A stretch of 64,000 bases of DNA from Dallia pectoralis (Eukaryota; Chordata; Actinopteri; Esociformes; Umbridae). The notes under the pieces were generated by a model. That model had not been told where the DNA came from and made no database searches. It saw nothing but the letters and a program-made list of their open reading frames with translations. Of this stretch, positions 44,286 to 56,489 are shown piece by piece. How positions within the stretch are numbered: the first letter of the stretch is position 1; every line of letters begins with the position of its first letter. The translations under genes were made by a program, and so were the position numbers. The stretch lies in assembly GCA_029465975.1 (NCBI GenBank), contig CM055762.1, positions 1,798,001-1,862,000 on the forward strand, given 5' to 3'.

Positions 44286-45330
44286 TGTTTAGTTTTATAA
44301 TCAATTAATTTTTTTTAAATGCAGATAGTCTTACAACATAGAATATTCCAGGTCAAATACAGACAGAAAGTGACAACAGTGAAACTATAGCCCTGAACAG
44401 GGTAAACCCTGGACAGGGCCCAACAAGCCGGAAAGCATCCACCCACTTACACCAGAGGATATGCTATAGTTGCATTTCTTTATCCTGTATTTTACAAGAA
44501 TAGTCATGTTTGTTAACAATACATGGCTAGCCAGTTAGCCAAGCAGCTTAGTAAAGCAAGTCAGCAAACTACAAAACCTATTGAGTTACAACTTTACAGT
44601 TAGAATTTCGAGTTAAAATAATGTTCTTACAGTAGGTAACTCAAACCTGGGTGTCTTAATAAGATAGCTGTTAGCGTGTGAGCCCACTCAGTTTAAACTC
44701 TTAAACATTTCCAATGTATTCAATAATTATAATCATAGTCTCAATAATTAAAATGTTGTAGGTGGGTTTAGAGGTTACCTAACCAGCTCTCTGTAAACGT
44801 AGCTGTCAAATGGCCAATTTGGCTGTGATTAGGTCGTTTTTGAATACTCTCATTAGATATGTACACTAAACATCTCTCCCCACCCCTCCATACTGTCTAC
44901 TACACTAGTGCCTTTGAGACATCCTACCCCATTAGGATCAGCATCTTACATGTACTGCTCCACACATCCTGGGAAGCTGAAGAAAATGTATTACAACATC
45001 TGAAGTGTATTCTCATCCTCTCCACAATGTTCTGGCATCTGTAGTTGATTTTGAACTTATGATAAAACCATAGGAGCAATGTATTTAACTAGCTAGATTA
45101 GAGGTATCGATGGGTTCCTCTAAGTACAGTATAGACATGCTGTACTGTACATGTGAAATTCCTATCTGACACCTAAATCATCTGATTATTTTAAATCAAT
45201 ACCTAATCTGACTTGGGTACATGTTTGGCCATACCCATATGGGCAATATGTCAGAGATTAGGAGTATTTGGATATAAATTGTGTTGGATATCTATCAAAC
45301 CAGGAACTAAAATACGTAACTAAAAAACAA
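44286..45330. other. No feature seen
   Basis: AT-rich sequence without recognised structure. Confidence 0.5.
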
Positions 45331-45334
45331 GGTA

Positions 45335-46195
45335 GGGGAGTGTGGGGTAAATGTTACAGTGGGTAAGTGGTCCCATCCCTGTATCTAGGCAACTGTACAT
45401 ACTTGCATACAGTTGCAATCTTGATGCAATTTCATCGAGGTCTAACTGTAAATGTCATGCCTGTTAACCATCCCATGCTGGTGATCCTAGACAACTACGA
45501 GGCCCGTATTTTGCTGAGGGCACTTGATCAAGTAATAAACACATGGCATTGTGAAGCTTATACTTCCACCCGATTTATTCCATCAGATGCAACCTCTGGA
45601 CAAGATCATTTTCTGTCCATTGAAGGCTATTACAACAGCAAAACAGAGAGCATATATCACTGGATGCATGAATGAGGCTTTCAGTTCAGCAATGACATTA
45701 CACATTTCTAGGAATATATCCAGAAATACAGGATTCCGGGATTTCACGTACACAAGAGATATTTTCTCTGATGCTGAGTTTGAGCCATCGTTACTGTCAG
45801 ACAGGCCAAACCCGGAGCCACAACATGCCACTGCAGACGATCCATCCATTGATACAAACTCTATCATGGCTGAGCTGCACTCATCCAGCCCTGCAGGCTT
45901 TGCATGTGGTTCACCAAATTAGACAGATTTGTGTCCCAGCCTCCGTGGAAATGAGCCTCCTGCTAAAATTAAACCCTTACTCAAAAGTAGACAACGCGGC
46001 ATTACAAAGTACAAGCACGTGAAGACAAAAACTGGAGCTCAGAAAAGCAGGCAATAGAACAGAGAGAAATGTACTGCAGAGTAAAAGGGAAAGTAACAAT
46101 CTACTAAAATAAAGTTCAAGCAAAAGAGGAAAATGTCCCCATCCCACTCCATGACACTTCAGAATATGAGAGCTCGAAGGATGAGAGAATCAATT
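45335..46195 (+). pseudogene. pogo/Tigger-type DDE transposase relic
   Basis: The C-terminal half of a pogo/Tigger (jerky-like) transposase. LVILDNYEARILLRALD at about 45475-45525 is the block with the second catalytic Asp; after a deletion and frameshift, frame 45551-45922 reads QPLDKIIFCPLKA (the block before the third Asp region), NEAFSSAMT, FRDFTYTRDIFSDAEFEPSL and SDRPNPE. The sequence after 45922 matches the lysine-rich tail. The segment at 45335-45385 (GGGGAGTGTGGGGTAAATGT) resembles the family's left terminal repeat, so a large internal deletion joined end and C-terminus. Dead by frameshifts. Confidence 0.8.
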
Positions 46196-46955
46196 TCGGC
46201 AAATCCGATTTTTTTGTTGTTGATTACTTTACACTGGCTTACTTGAAGGCAATGATTTGGGGGCAAAGGTTCTCAGAAGAATCCGGGGGAGCACTTGCAA
46301 TGTGAATCCGGCCTTTGCATTCAAAAAATGATAGATTTTTCCCATTTTCCCACTAAGTAATGAACTGAAGAAGCTACATCAACCTTACAAATCCGGTGGA
46401 ACTCCAAGGACAGAATGCGTTATATTTACCCGCGACCTTGATGGGTGGAATGTTGAATAATCTCACATGAGCAACCTTTGCTTTAGTTAGATACAAGATA
46501 TGAGTTCCTTGTTGATAGTTTCTTTAATAAAGTAAGAGGACTGTTTTGTAGTCAAATTCAATAAATGTAAAGGAGTAAATAAATGTTTACTTTTAATCCC
46601 AAATTATTTAAATATGACTGAAAATCTGCAGTTGTACAGAATTTTCTAATATTTCATACTTTCCAGCATTCCTACAGTATGCCTTTTTATCGTTAAAACT
46701 ATGCTGACTGTACATTACATTTGATAATTATATCCATCTAGGTGAAAGGTACTTTTTTACTTATAGTTTAAAACGTTATCAGGTTGTTTATATTGCTAAA
46801 AGTTACCTTTAAGAAAATAAGCAAGACTGTTACAAAACTGAGAATACATTATTTGGATATTTTTGCAGTTTAGTGTTTTCATAAATGAGGGGGTTATGTG
46901 ATATTTATTCAAATACATATAGTCTGGATATTTTCACATTCAAATTGTATTTATG
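46196..46955. other. No feature seen
   Basis: AT-rich sequence. Confidence 0.5.
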
Positions 46956-46959
46956 CTAC

Positions 46960-47452
46960 GGTATTGTGAGGTGTCTTTAGTTTTCAGTATGTATATTTAT
47001 GTTCAGTTCTCAGTGTCATTATTGGTTTCACCTGTTCTCTCTCCACACCTGATAGTTATTATGTTCCCTATTTGGTTCTGTCTTGCTCTCGTTGTCATTG
47101 TGAGGTATTGTTTGTTTCATGCACATGCTGAGCCTGTTTAGAGACTTATTTGCGATAGATTACTGTGTACCAGGCCTTGTTCTCAATTCGTGTTGTGACC
47201 AGCGCATTTAGCCTAGCCGTAGTGAGTGATTTACTGGGTTGCAGATCTTGTAGCAGACCTGCATTTGACCATTGTTATCAGTCCTCTGTGTACTGTGCCT
47301 TGTGCATCGATTATCTCTGCCTGGGTTTACTCCGATTTCCGGATTGTGTTTATCTAAAATAAAATACTGATTGCTCTGCACTTGGATGTAGCCCTTGTCC
47401 TTGTGTATTTGGGAAAGATTTTCCACATAGCACATCGTGCCGAGATACGTGA
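46960..47452 (+). mobile_element. LTR-like segment
   Basis: Ends GATACGTGACA at 47452, with AATAAA at 47359-47364; the upstream pyrimidine-rich part resembles gypsy U3. A possible start TGTACC at 47167 with a 4-bp ACTG match (47163-47166 and 47453-47456) is not secure, because the U3-like sequence extends further left. Confidence 0.45.
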
Positions 47453-48780
47453 CAACTGTTCAGGAAGCCAAGAGCATAATGTTCTATCCAACTCTTCCAT
47501 ATTATATATTGGATAATGAGATTTGGATATTTTGCTAAACACTTCTGTAAATGTCTGGCCAATAGATGACTCTTATCAATGCGCTAGAAGAATTATTTTT
47601 GATTGAATTTGCAAATCAGTGTATATTTAATGAGGAAAACACCTAAATTGCATATACAAATATAAAATAGCATATCATTCATTTTATGTATACTGCTTGT
47701 GCATTTTTATTGTGATATGAGAAAAGAACAATAGGAATAGCAGGCCTGAATGACTTGTAGCTACAACTGTCAAATTTCCTCCTCATCATGTGGGATGAAG
47801 AAACTGACGCATCTGTGTCATTTACCTAGTAGGTGCATTTTAACTGTGTAAAGAAATAGTGTCGTTCTGATAAAACGTTCCAATTGATTCTCTAACTAAG
47901 GGCAATTACCTTCAGATGAATCAATTTTAAAAGTATTATATATAGATATTACTTATGCTTTCTAGTTAACTGGTGCCCTGTTAATAATCTTATTGTCATC
48001 AATGGAATACCTTATATAGTGGCCTAAGGCCAGGGATACACCAGACACTGCTGTGGCACGTTCTGGCTCTGACTCGCGTGAGCCGATTGCCTTCAGGTGA
48101 CCTGAGGAAGCAGTGGCAGCTCCTCGACAGTGGAAGCACTCCAGAGAAGTTGGAGCACACCAACCTACAGGCTGATGCTTTTGTATTTGTTATGTTATTT
48201 GATGTACTGTATGTACAAATTAACCTAAATTTAGACACCAAATGGTTGATCTGTTACCTCAGGTTTAGCATGTCAACAATGATGTACTGGTGTGACGAGA
48301 TTTTGTGTTGAGATGAAAACCTGTCTTGTGATATCAGCATGACGAAGTGTGAGGTTGAAATTTCATAGAAGATGCCGGGACCACTTTTAAATCGTTTGTG
48401 TTTTAGCATCATGGGTACCGGGGGAAAATAAACGGTGACAGACAAGACACAAACATTAACATTTTAGACAGTTTTGCCCAATTTACATGCTAACCCGCTA
48501 TCCACCATTTAGATTTTTTTCATCTGTAAACCCTCTCGTCTGTCACCAGGTGGCGCATAAAACAGAGAAATCAAGGCGCAATAAAGTCTGCAAATGAATA
48601 TTGATGACCTAAATGTATCATCATATTGTCACACTATTATTACCACACTGATTATTTTTTTAATTAAACAAAATTAATCTTGATATATTCTAGACAATCG
48701 CCGAAGCAACGTCCCACTGTTGAGAAATATTTTTTTCCCGAAATGTATGTTATACTTACACATACACAGCAGAACTTTGG
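47453..48780. other. No supported feature
   Basis: AT-rich. A GC-richer patch at 48020-48160 looks like the end of an unidentified repeat. Confidence 0.45.
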
Positions 48781-48943
48781 TTTAATTTAAAATAATTAGG
48801 CAACATAACCAGACACAGTTGGAATGAATACAAACTAAATTAGAACGGAAAAGTACTGGGACAAAACACAAACGATGACACACAAGGACCAGGAGGTTGC
48901 AGTACAGGACAAAACACAGACAGAACATGGCGGAGATATTACA

Positions 48944-49825
48944 GTACCCCCCGCCCCTAACGGGAATGGAAGGGTTGACAAGAGGGGCGACAAAAGCGCA
49001 TTGACAGGGTGGACCGGACAAGACATACTTGGAGGTGAACAACCTGAGAAGACCAGGTACAGACAGGGGGACAGACGAAGACGGACATGACCTGAGGAAA
49101 GCAGGAGGACCAAGAGAGAGGCGGACATGGGAAACTGTGGCATAGTCCTGGGAAGGGCTGCTGACGGGAACCAGAGTGGAGCAAACAGGGTCCCGGGCAG
49201 GAATGCCGGGGAAGGGATCAATTGGGGCTGGAACAGTGCTGATTTTCTCCTGAAGGTGGAGGGTGTAGATCTTGGCTGAGTGGCAGGCAGTGCTGGCGGT
49301 TGAGGAGAGGGAAAAGCTGGTTGTCTTGGCTGAAACATGGGCCGGACTGGCGGTTGTGTTGAAGTACATACGGGCTTGGCAGTGGGTGGTAATGTTGGCA
49401 ATACAGGGGAAGTTGGTGGAGATCTTGATTAAGGTATGGGTGGCAGTGGTGCCTGTGGAGGAGAGATTGTCTTGAACACTGGGTGGCTGGACTTCATCTC
49501 AGGGTGGCCAGAGGAACTGGACTCGGACAGAGCAGAGGGACTGGAAGCAAACTGTACTGGGGCTTTTTAACTGAACACCTCCTGCCCATTCTAAAGCTGC
49601 CCATCCACATAAATGAATCCAGACCTGCAGAGATAAAATGTGGATTGCCCTGTAGATAATTCATTACTTCCTCCAAGAAGCAAGTGAATGTTTCCGGGGG
49701 GCAATCATACCTTTTTGCTGCCTGAGGGCTTTCCGAGGAGAACAAGCTTCTGGTGTTGGTGCCAGGTGGTGAAGGGCTTGGTGGGTGGTTGGCTCTACTA
49801 GGTCCTCTTTGTTTATTGGGAGCAT
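48944..49825 (-). pseudogene. Internal ORF remains of LTR element
   Basis: Starts MLPINKEDLVEPTTHQALHH at the ATG two bases after the LTR, closed by stops after about 53 residues (near 49670). Further frames follow: 49494-49745 has a different frame of the same start, and 48835-49401 is rich in proline, serine and glutamine (QPPALPATQPRSTPS), as in a collapsed proline-rich Gag-like or repeat protein. No domain recognised. Probably a non-autonomous element's coding region, decayed. Confidence 0.4.
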
Positions 49826-49827
49826 TC
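49815..49827 (-). promoter_or_regulatory. Putative self-priming site of the 48.8-51.3 kb element
   Basis: On the minus strand, GAATGCTCCCAAT directly follows the LTR. Its AATGCTCC is complementary to GGAGCATT in the LTR transcript (+ strand AATGCTCC at 51148-51155). Eight bases, so weaker than at 10309. Confidence 0.45.
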
Positions 49828-50094
49828 TGTCACGTTTGGCCTTAGCGGCCGAGACAGTTCCCAGACGCAGAACTCCTTTACAGTTTTATTTATAGTGAAC
49901 AACATGATAGACAACTAAGGACCATGGACACTGGTAGGCAGGCCAATGATGAAACAGGAAGGCAGGACAGGGATCCAAAGGGAAAAACCCCAACAACTGA
50001 ACCACAAGAAGAATCAAACAAAACCTAGCATGAGGAACTGGACTAGAAACTGAACAAAGGATCATAAAACGCTATTATACTAACAAGAAAATAC

Positions 50095-51090
50095 GGTAAC
50101 ACTTTATTTTAAGGTACACTTATTAGCCACTTATTTGTAGCTTATAAGGGACAGTGTAAATTGCTTGTAAGGCCTTTGTTAGGCAGTATTGGTCATTTAT
50201 AAACTCTTTATTCATTGTTATCTTATTCTCACTCTGTAAGTCATGTATTGGTATTTGTTCATTTATTACATACTTATTAGCCACAATCAAAGCTATTCAA
50301 TAGTTAGTATGGTGTTTATTGCAAAAGTAATATGCTCTGTATATGTGGTCTTAATAAGGGAATGACAAGGGCAGAGTAACCTAAGAATAGTCAGATGTGT
50401 GTTCCCTATTCTGAAGTGAAGGATAAGAGTTCTATTTAAGTTTTATTTAAGTGGGAAGGAAACAAAGGAAAATATTTCCAGTGTATATTTTTTTATTATT
50501 TGAATACAAAACGTTTTAGCACCATTAAACAAAGTATTTTCTCTACACACTAAACCTGACTAAAGGTCTTCAATAACATAACCAAGAAAATCAATGTGTA
50601 AAGAAAGTTTAGAACACCTGCCATTTCTTTTTAAAACTCCAAATGTATAAACACTTTCTTTAAACAGATCAACATAGTAAATACTATGATTAATACTTTA
50701 CAAGTATGGGGAGCAAATCACCTTTTGCTTTCATATCCTCTATCACCCATTTAGTCTCTGGTGTTACATGGCTGGTGTTTACACTTTATTTGACTATTCT
50801 TAGGTTACTCTGCCCTTGTCATTCCCTTATTAAGACCACATATACAGAGCATATTACTTTTGCAATAAACACCATACTAACTATTGAATAGCTTTGATTG
50901 TGGCAAATAAGTATGTAATAAATGAACAAATACCAATACATGACTTACAGAGTGAGAATAAGATAACAATGAATAAAGAGTTTATAAATGACCAATACTG
51001 CCTAACAAAGGCCTTACAAGCAATTTACACTGTCCCTTATAAGCTACAAATAAGTGGCTAATAAGTGTACCTTAAAATAAAGTGTTACCC
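50095..51090. mobile_element. 1-kb foldback element with ~300-bp inverted repeats
   Basis: Inverted repeats 50095-50393 and 50791-51090 are almost identical and separated by a 400-bp spacer; outermost bases GGTAACACTTTATTTTAAGG. AAAATAC occurs directly on both sides (50088-50094 and 51091-51097), a probable target duplication, with one G missing from the left end. No coding capacity. The same terminus is widespread in fish as a MITE. Confidence 0.9.
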
Positions 51091-51318
51091 AAAATACATA
51101 ACACATATACATGTATCATACATTCACTTCCTAAGACACATAACGACAATGCTCCAACATAGAGTGCACAATCACAATTGGCATAAAAAGGCAACATAAC
51201 GAGACACAGGTGTAACGAATACAAACTAAATTAGAACAGAAAAATACTGGGACAAAATCAAAACAATGACACACACGTGGAGGTGGCAGCAGAGGACAAG
51301 ACATAGACAGAACATGAC

Positions 51319-52480
51319 TGTCACGAATACACTCAGACACAATGATGTGGGTCCAATCGCGGTAAGCGATGTATTTATACAGAACAACAGTAGACCGAAG
51401 AATGGTGAGAACATGCTTGGGTCGATGTCGGGAGATCTGAGGCTGAACGCGGTACCAAAGGACAGGCGTAGACGAGGTCAGAGAGGCAGGCAGGTGGTCG
51501 ATAACAGGTGTCACTGGTAGGCACAGAACAGGGTCAGGCAGACACGGAGAAACAAACAGGCTAGGGACTGGTACATGGATAATAGTAATAGTAGTTTCAT
51601 AAACGCTCAGCAAGTCGGGAAACGAACAATTCCTCACACAGGACTCAGGGCACAGGCAACTATATAACAAGACCTCTGTGTTCAGAACTCAGGTGAGCTT
51701 GATCGAGTCTGATTGCTCCCTCTCTCTGTAGAACGGGGAGCTGTCAGACCTGGGCATAGAGTAGGACACATCTCTGTTCCTTAAAATGACTGAGATATTA
51801 TAGTCTATAATAACCCAAAAAGCATGCACAGTTGCATACTTCAAAATTCCATTAGAAATAGTAGACTATCTGGGCACTTTTGCATACTTTTTCCAGCATA
51901 CTTTTGAGGCCAATGTTGTTCGCTAAAGAGCATTTCTGAAATCCTGGCTGCTACACACCGGTACGGACTTATCTGGCATGTTTGTATTGGTGCTCACATG
52001 CGCGTTCACGTTTCATTGACACCATGTTTCCATTCTTTAGAAAATGACACCTTCCCAGAAACCCGGCCATGTTGACGCATTCTTAGTAACCTGAGTTGCA
52101 GAAAGGAAAGTCAGCAAAACTCCAGATTTAATGTTTGAGTTGGCAGATACCTCAATTATAGTTTTTCTTGGGCGCTTGGGGATGATTTGGTTGGGTGTTC
52201 ACTTAGCCGAGTAGCTGTCATGTTAAATGCTGTCCATTTGTAAATTACTTACCTCACAGTTCTCAAGTTCGCATTTCCACCACATTAGCCTCCCCCAGAC
52301 CAATGTGCTCTCACTACCCTGATGTCCTCTGAAATCTTCACTCCTCACAGCATGGGGGGGGGGCTTTGCATTCACCATCATCAGTAACGCCCAACTGACC
52401 AGGTTTCTTGTCTCAACATTTATACTCCCTCGCTCCCCTACAACTGCAAATCCTTTCTTTTTTTGATAACGTAATTTGTG
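51319..52480. other. LTR-like debris and MITE fragment
   Basis: 51319-51740 opens with TGTCACGAATAC and reads like the reverse strand of another LTR, without a definable second end. 51820-51915 contains GCATACT words typical of a short fish MITE. No gene. Confidence 0.4.
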
Positions 52481-52865
52481 AGGTTCTATGCAGGGCAGAA
52501 AACAACTATGCAGGGCAGGTCTCTCCGCAGAGTCACCACACACTGCACTGCACGTTGTTTCAAACTGTGGAACAGTTGGTCAGAATGCTCTCGACCATGG
52601 AGCAGAAAAAAATTACCAGGATTTTGGTGAATAGCTGGGCCTTCTTCAACTTCTTTAAATAGTGCAGGCGCTGTTGTACCTTTTTGACAAGGGCTGCGGA
52701 GTTGAAGGACTAGGGTAGGTCGTCGTATGTGGACAACCAGGAATGTTTTGCTGGCCACCGTGGTCTTATTATTGAGAACTGGGGCATGGATAACGTTTTT
52801 AAAGCTTTTATGAGCTTGTGTTACCACGGGACTTTCACAACAATCTCTACGGCTTCTGTCCCACA
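52480..52865 (-). pseudogene. Possible LINE ORF2 C-terminal remnant
   Basis: The plus strand contains GGCCTTCTTCAACTTCTTTA then GGCGCTGTTGTACCTTTTTG and TTGACAAGGGCTGC, which resemble the reverse complement of a segment near the end of Rex1-type LINE ORF2. No long frame survives; assignment from memory, tentative. Confidence 0.35.
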
Positions 52866-53880
52866 ATAGTCATAAAGACATAATCAAATACTGGAAGAGC
52901 AAGTGAGGAGGAGAAACAGCGACATACCATGATGATTTCTATCAGAGTAATCCGGACTACTTGGCGGGTTAGAGTAGCTTATCAACATTCTTGATGGACT
53001 TCCTAAAGTGACTGTTTCTTGAGTCCCAAGTCTTTGTTTAATGTAAAAGGTTCATTTTACATTGAAAATAAAGTGAAAATGTCCTATTCTTTATCATTCT
53101 AACATGGAAAGCAGAACATGTCCACGCTTTCCTAGAGGGCTTGGTAGTATTCCTGTCATCCTATTTATTTTTATTTTGATCAGAGGTTAAGTCTTGGCGT
53201 AATCCGCTACACCTCAATAGTTGGGAATGTCAAAGGGGCAGGTTTCATGGTCATGTCTAGCGGCACACTGACTCAGCTCGGCTTTTAAATTCATTCAACC
53301 CTTTGTGTTTGACACCTAATAAGCTAGGTCTTAAATTCAAAGCCTGTTAATGCCACATAATCGCCCTTCTCCACATTCTCTCACAGCCCACTCTCTCCTT
53401 CCGTGGAGGATTTAGACAGGGAGTCAGTCTGCGCGTCGTACTAAAGTTATTAATCTGAAGACTCTATTAAATTACTGGCCACCTATTTACATCGTCTGCT
53501 GAAGATTTACCTTGACCGCCTGGTATCTGCAAACATGGTTTATATGGTACAAATGTTTTAAATGGAATAATGCTCAAGCTTTGTCTTGAATGGAGTGGAG
53601 ATTTGTGTCACCATGTTAGGTGCTAAAGAAATGTTTCAAACACAATCCCTAAATGAATACATTGCATTTATTGCGGTCCTTCACAAACACTCTGACCCAG
53701 GCGTACGCACAGAAACGATGAGAATGAGAGAAATTAGAGATGGTGACATCGTCAGCAGATGGATGAAACACGTGAAACTGTGTGAAACTGCAACCATTGT
53801 GGAGAATGAATTCATTAATTCATTAATTATATGACGAATACACAAAGCCATTCTTACAATTAACAGCCTACACAAACACA
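52866..53880. other. No supported gene
   Basis: One 82-residue plus-strand frame (53586-53834) of unknown nature; otherwise AT-rich sequence. Confidence 0.4.
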
Positions 53881-53882
53881 AC

Positions 53883-53955
53883 AGATGGTGATGGATAGAT
53901 AGATAGGCTAGTCTTTATTGTCCACTGGGGAAAGTTGATTTCACAGTATAAATGT
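53883..53955 (-). mobile_element. LINE 3' tail
   Basis: GGATAGATAGATAGGCTAGT then CTTTATTGTCCACTGGGGAA is the reversed 3' end of a fish LINE with its short tetranucleotide tail. No body attached. Confidence 0.5.
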
Positions 53956-54139
53956 CGTTATCAGCTGTGTTTCAACGTGACACATGTCTTAACCATTTTG
54001 AAAGGTGCAATAAATTCCATTTGCGCCAAACTATTTCCAATTTACAATTCGATTAATACCGAAACATGTTACTTATAAAATACAATCAAAGGGATGGTTA
54101 TAAAAAAACATGCGATCACAATGCGTAATGAGGCACAAT

Positions 54140-54800
54140 GGCCGATCTTGCGCTGTGTAAAGATGTCGCAAATGGAAGGATTCAAGGGAAATGCATTTTC
54201 AGACAGTAAGAAGTTAATTACTTGCTGGCAAATGAGGACGAATGGCTTATAAGCCGGTTTCAACTTCCTCGGGCCGCCCTGATGGACCTCTACACTCTGA
54301 TGGACCTCTGCCATCTGGAGAAACCACTCCGTGCCAGTCCCATTTCAAGTCCTTACAACGACTGGCACTTTCCAAAGGGAATTGGCTGACAGGTCAGGGA
54401 TATCTCAGCCAACCCATATATGGGAAATGCCAGACGTGTTAGTGGGTTTAATAGGTTTCTCATAATTACATGAAGATCCTGTACACTGTGGGTGAACAGG
54501 GAAACAAAAAAGTGCAATGTCCAGTTTCCCAAATGTAATAGGTGCTATTGAGTGCACTCATGTTGCAATAGGACAATGAAAATGCTTTCATTCATTCGAT
54601 CAATGTCCATATCATTGGCTCGGTGGCCTGGGTTTTCATTTTTTATGACACAGCAATGTTGGGCGCAGACTTAAGGCTGGTGCTGCGCATGATGGCTGGC
54701 TTATAGATACGTTTGATTAATTGATATATTTCACATTTAACGATTTATGGGAAACTATGGGCTTGACATGAAGCCGCAAAAGCTGCGCCACTTTTAAAGT
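54140..54800 (+). pseudogene. PIF/Harbinger transposase relic
   Basis: Decayed DDE nuclease of a Harbinger element. In sequence: LANEDEWLISRFQLPRAALM (54220-54280), the N-terminal signature; a stretch replaced by a short deletion; DISANPYMGNARRVSGFNRF (from a GISQ..LSR-type block); FPNVIGAIECTHVAIG (about 54525-54573), the conserved block with the first catalytic Asp, here read as Glu-Cys; then HSFDQCPYHWLG and DLRLVLRMMAGL pieces. Frames shift several times and stops intervene. The end of the element may be TTTTATAAATGAAGCCCC at about 54932-54949. Confidence 0.8.
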
Positions 54801-54955
54801 TCATTGTGATTTATAAAAAGAAACCATCATAGGACGTGCGTGTGGTTTCATAAATCTGAATAATTCTGTCCGTACGCATCTCCTACGTTTCATTCGTAAG
54901 CCACTTCTGACGCAAATTCACTACAAAGTTTTATAAATGAAGCCCCTGTTCTTTT

Positions 54956-55443
54956 GTTGCCCCACTTACCAATGTTTGGTCTTTCCTTCCTGGGTTCATC
55001 AGACATTGTTGGTTTTTGCTTTATGTGATGTTTGTGTTCCTACTATATCACATGTTTATTTTTAGTCTGTTTATTTAAGTACCTTCCTGTTAGGAACCTC
55101 TGTGCCAGTAGCTGCACATTGGCGTACCTGCATTTCCCCCGATGAACAAAAAAGCCTCTTGGAACAATAAGGTTTGCCAATCACTTTACACAATAAGGTG
55201 TTAATTTACATTTAGAATAATATATTACCCTTGCATATATCTATGTCAGTTCTGGTATTTTCAGTGCTCCATTAGACTACACAAAACATACAGCTTCATT
55301 GGTAGGAAGAAATGACTATCAATGTACACTATATCAGATTGAATGTGCTGGCTGTAAAAATCATAAACTTGCTCCCATTCACAATAAAAGTTGTGACAAT
55401 ACCATCGTTAACTAACAGGATCTTTTTTTTTTGTTAATTTTTT
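54956..55443. other. No feature seen
   Basis: AT-rich sequence. Confidence 0.5.
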
Positions 55444-55825
55444 TTATTGAGCAGAGGGTAACATTGGTAACAATGAATGTTGGCACTCAGTAACTATCAG
55501 GATCTTGTGGCAAGAGCTCCTGGGCAGTAGGTGGCGCTGGCTGCAGATCCTGTAACCACCCCACCATGGGTGGCCCAAATTCCCTCTCTGACCCCTCTGG
55601 CTGTGGCAATAGGAAACCCTAATTTTGATGCCAGCCTGGACAGGGGTGTCAGGCTGGACAGGCTCTGGGTCATGGAATGCTGGAGGGAACTTGCTCTGTG
55701 ACTGGAAAGCCTGAGGGAACGCCAGAGGAACCGGCCCTGGGTCAAACCCACTGGAGGACATCGGCTCTGGCAATAGAATCGGTTTTCTATTTCGCATGAG
55801 GGCCTCCTCTACTCTACTCATGCTG
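55444..55825 (-). pseudogene. Proline-rich ORF remnant, perhaps LTR-element internal
   Basis: A 125-residue minus-strand frame, MSRVEEALMRNRKPILLPEP followed by proline/serine-rich sequence. The GC content stands out from its flanks. The EEALMRNRKPILLPEP start resembles in style the coding interiors of the pol-less LTR elements, but no LTR was found beside it. Confidence 0.35.
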
Positions 55826-56489
55826 CGTGGTTTACCAGAGAGTTATATGTTTTGATACCAATGCCCGATACATCACCCAACACTGCAAGCTATAAGCTGT
55901 AGTCAACTGGCTGTCGTTAAAAACTTAATATTTGAGACAGTTCTTTAAATGACTCCTCCAAAATCAAATATTGGTATTATAGTTATCTTGACCAAGGCAA
56001 GTTTGGCCACATAAGTAAAGGAGATTAAAAAAGTTAGGTTATTAGGGCGCGGTTAGTTAGATAAGGAGATAACGAAAACAGTTGATTCTTGCTGTTACAA
56101 AGATGTGCACCAGGACAGAATGGTGAAATGCAATTTCTGTTGTTTATTCTTGGATCAAATTTATATGCCAGGAAATGGCATGGCAAGGAATTATTTCGGT
56201 CCAAGTGTCTCTACTACATTCACCCATGTAAGGGAAATACAAATGAATAAAGTTAAATAAAGTTGGAGTATTCTCCCGGCACTTTCACATCACCAACACT
56301 GCCACAGGGCCTGATATTGAAAATGGCAGACTAGTACATTTCTTCTGGATATCAGAGGGGAAACCTGAGTCTGGTGAAGTGCATATAATAACTTATTTGA
56401 CACACTGTGAATATGAGATTGCATCGGGACTAGGCTGGTAGCTTCCTGAGTGCCATGACAACTTGTCATATAACATGGATTATATATAC
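55826..56489. other. No feature seen
   Basis: AT-rich sequence. Confidence 0.5.

Larger units (their letters stand above)
48790..51318 (-). mobile_element. Degraded pol-less LTR element with foldback insertion
   Basis: Minus-strand LTR element. The 3' LTR starts TGTAATATCTCC at 48943 and runs left, truncated at about 48790. A clean polypurine tract (AGGGGCGGGGGG on the minus strand) sits at about 48945-48958. The interior is only 48944-49827. The 5' LTR occupies 49828-50094 and 51098-51318, split by a foldback element. Shared sequence between 48800-48930 and 51205-51318 confirms the pairing. No pol motifs. LTR sequence is unrelated to 9870-15032, but the layout is the same (ATG two bases after the LTR). 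Confidence 0.75.

Noticed and set aside
47163..47456. Solo LTR with 4-bp ACTG duplication
   Set aside because: A 4-bp match is easily chance here and the U3-like sequence extends well left of the proposed start.
48835..49401. 188-195-residue minus-strand ORFs as a functional gene
   Set aside because: They span a polypurine tract and LTR boundary and are best explained as decayed LTR-element interior.
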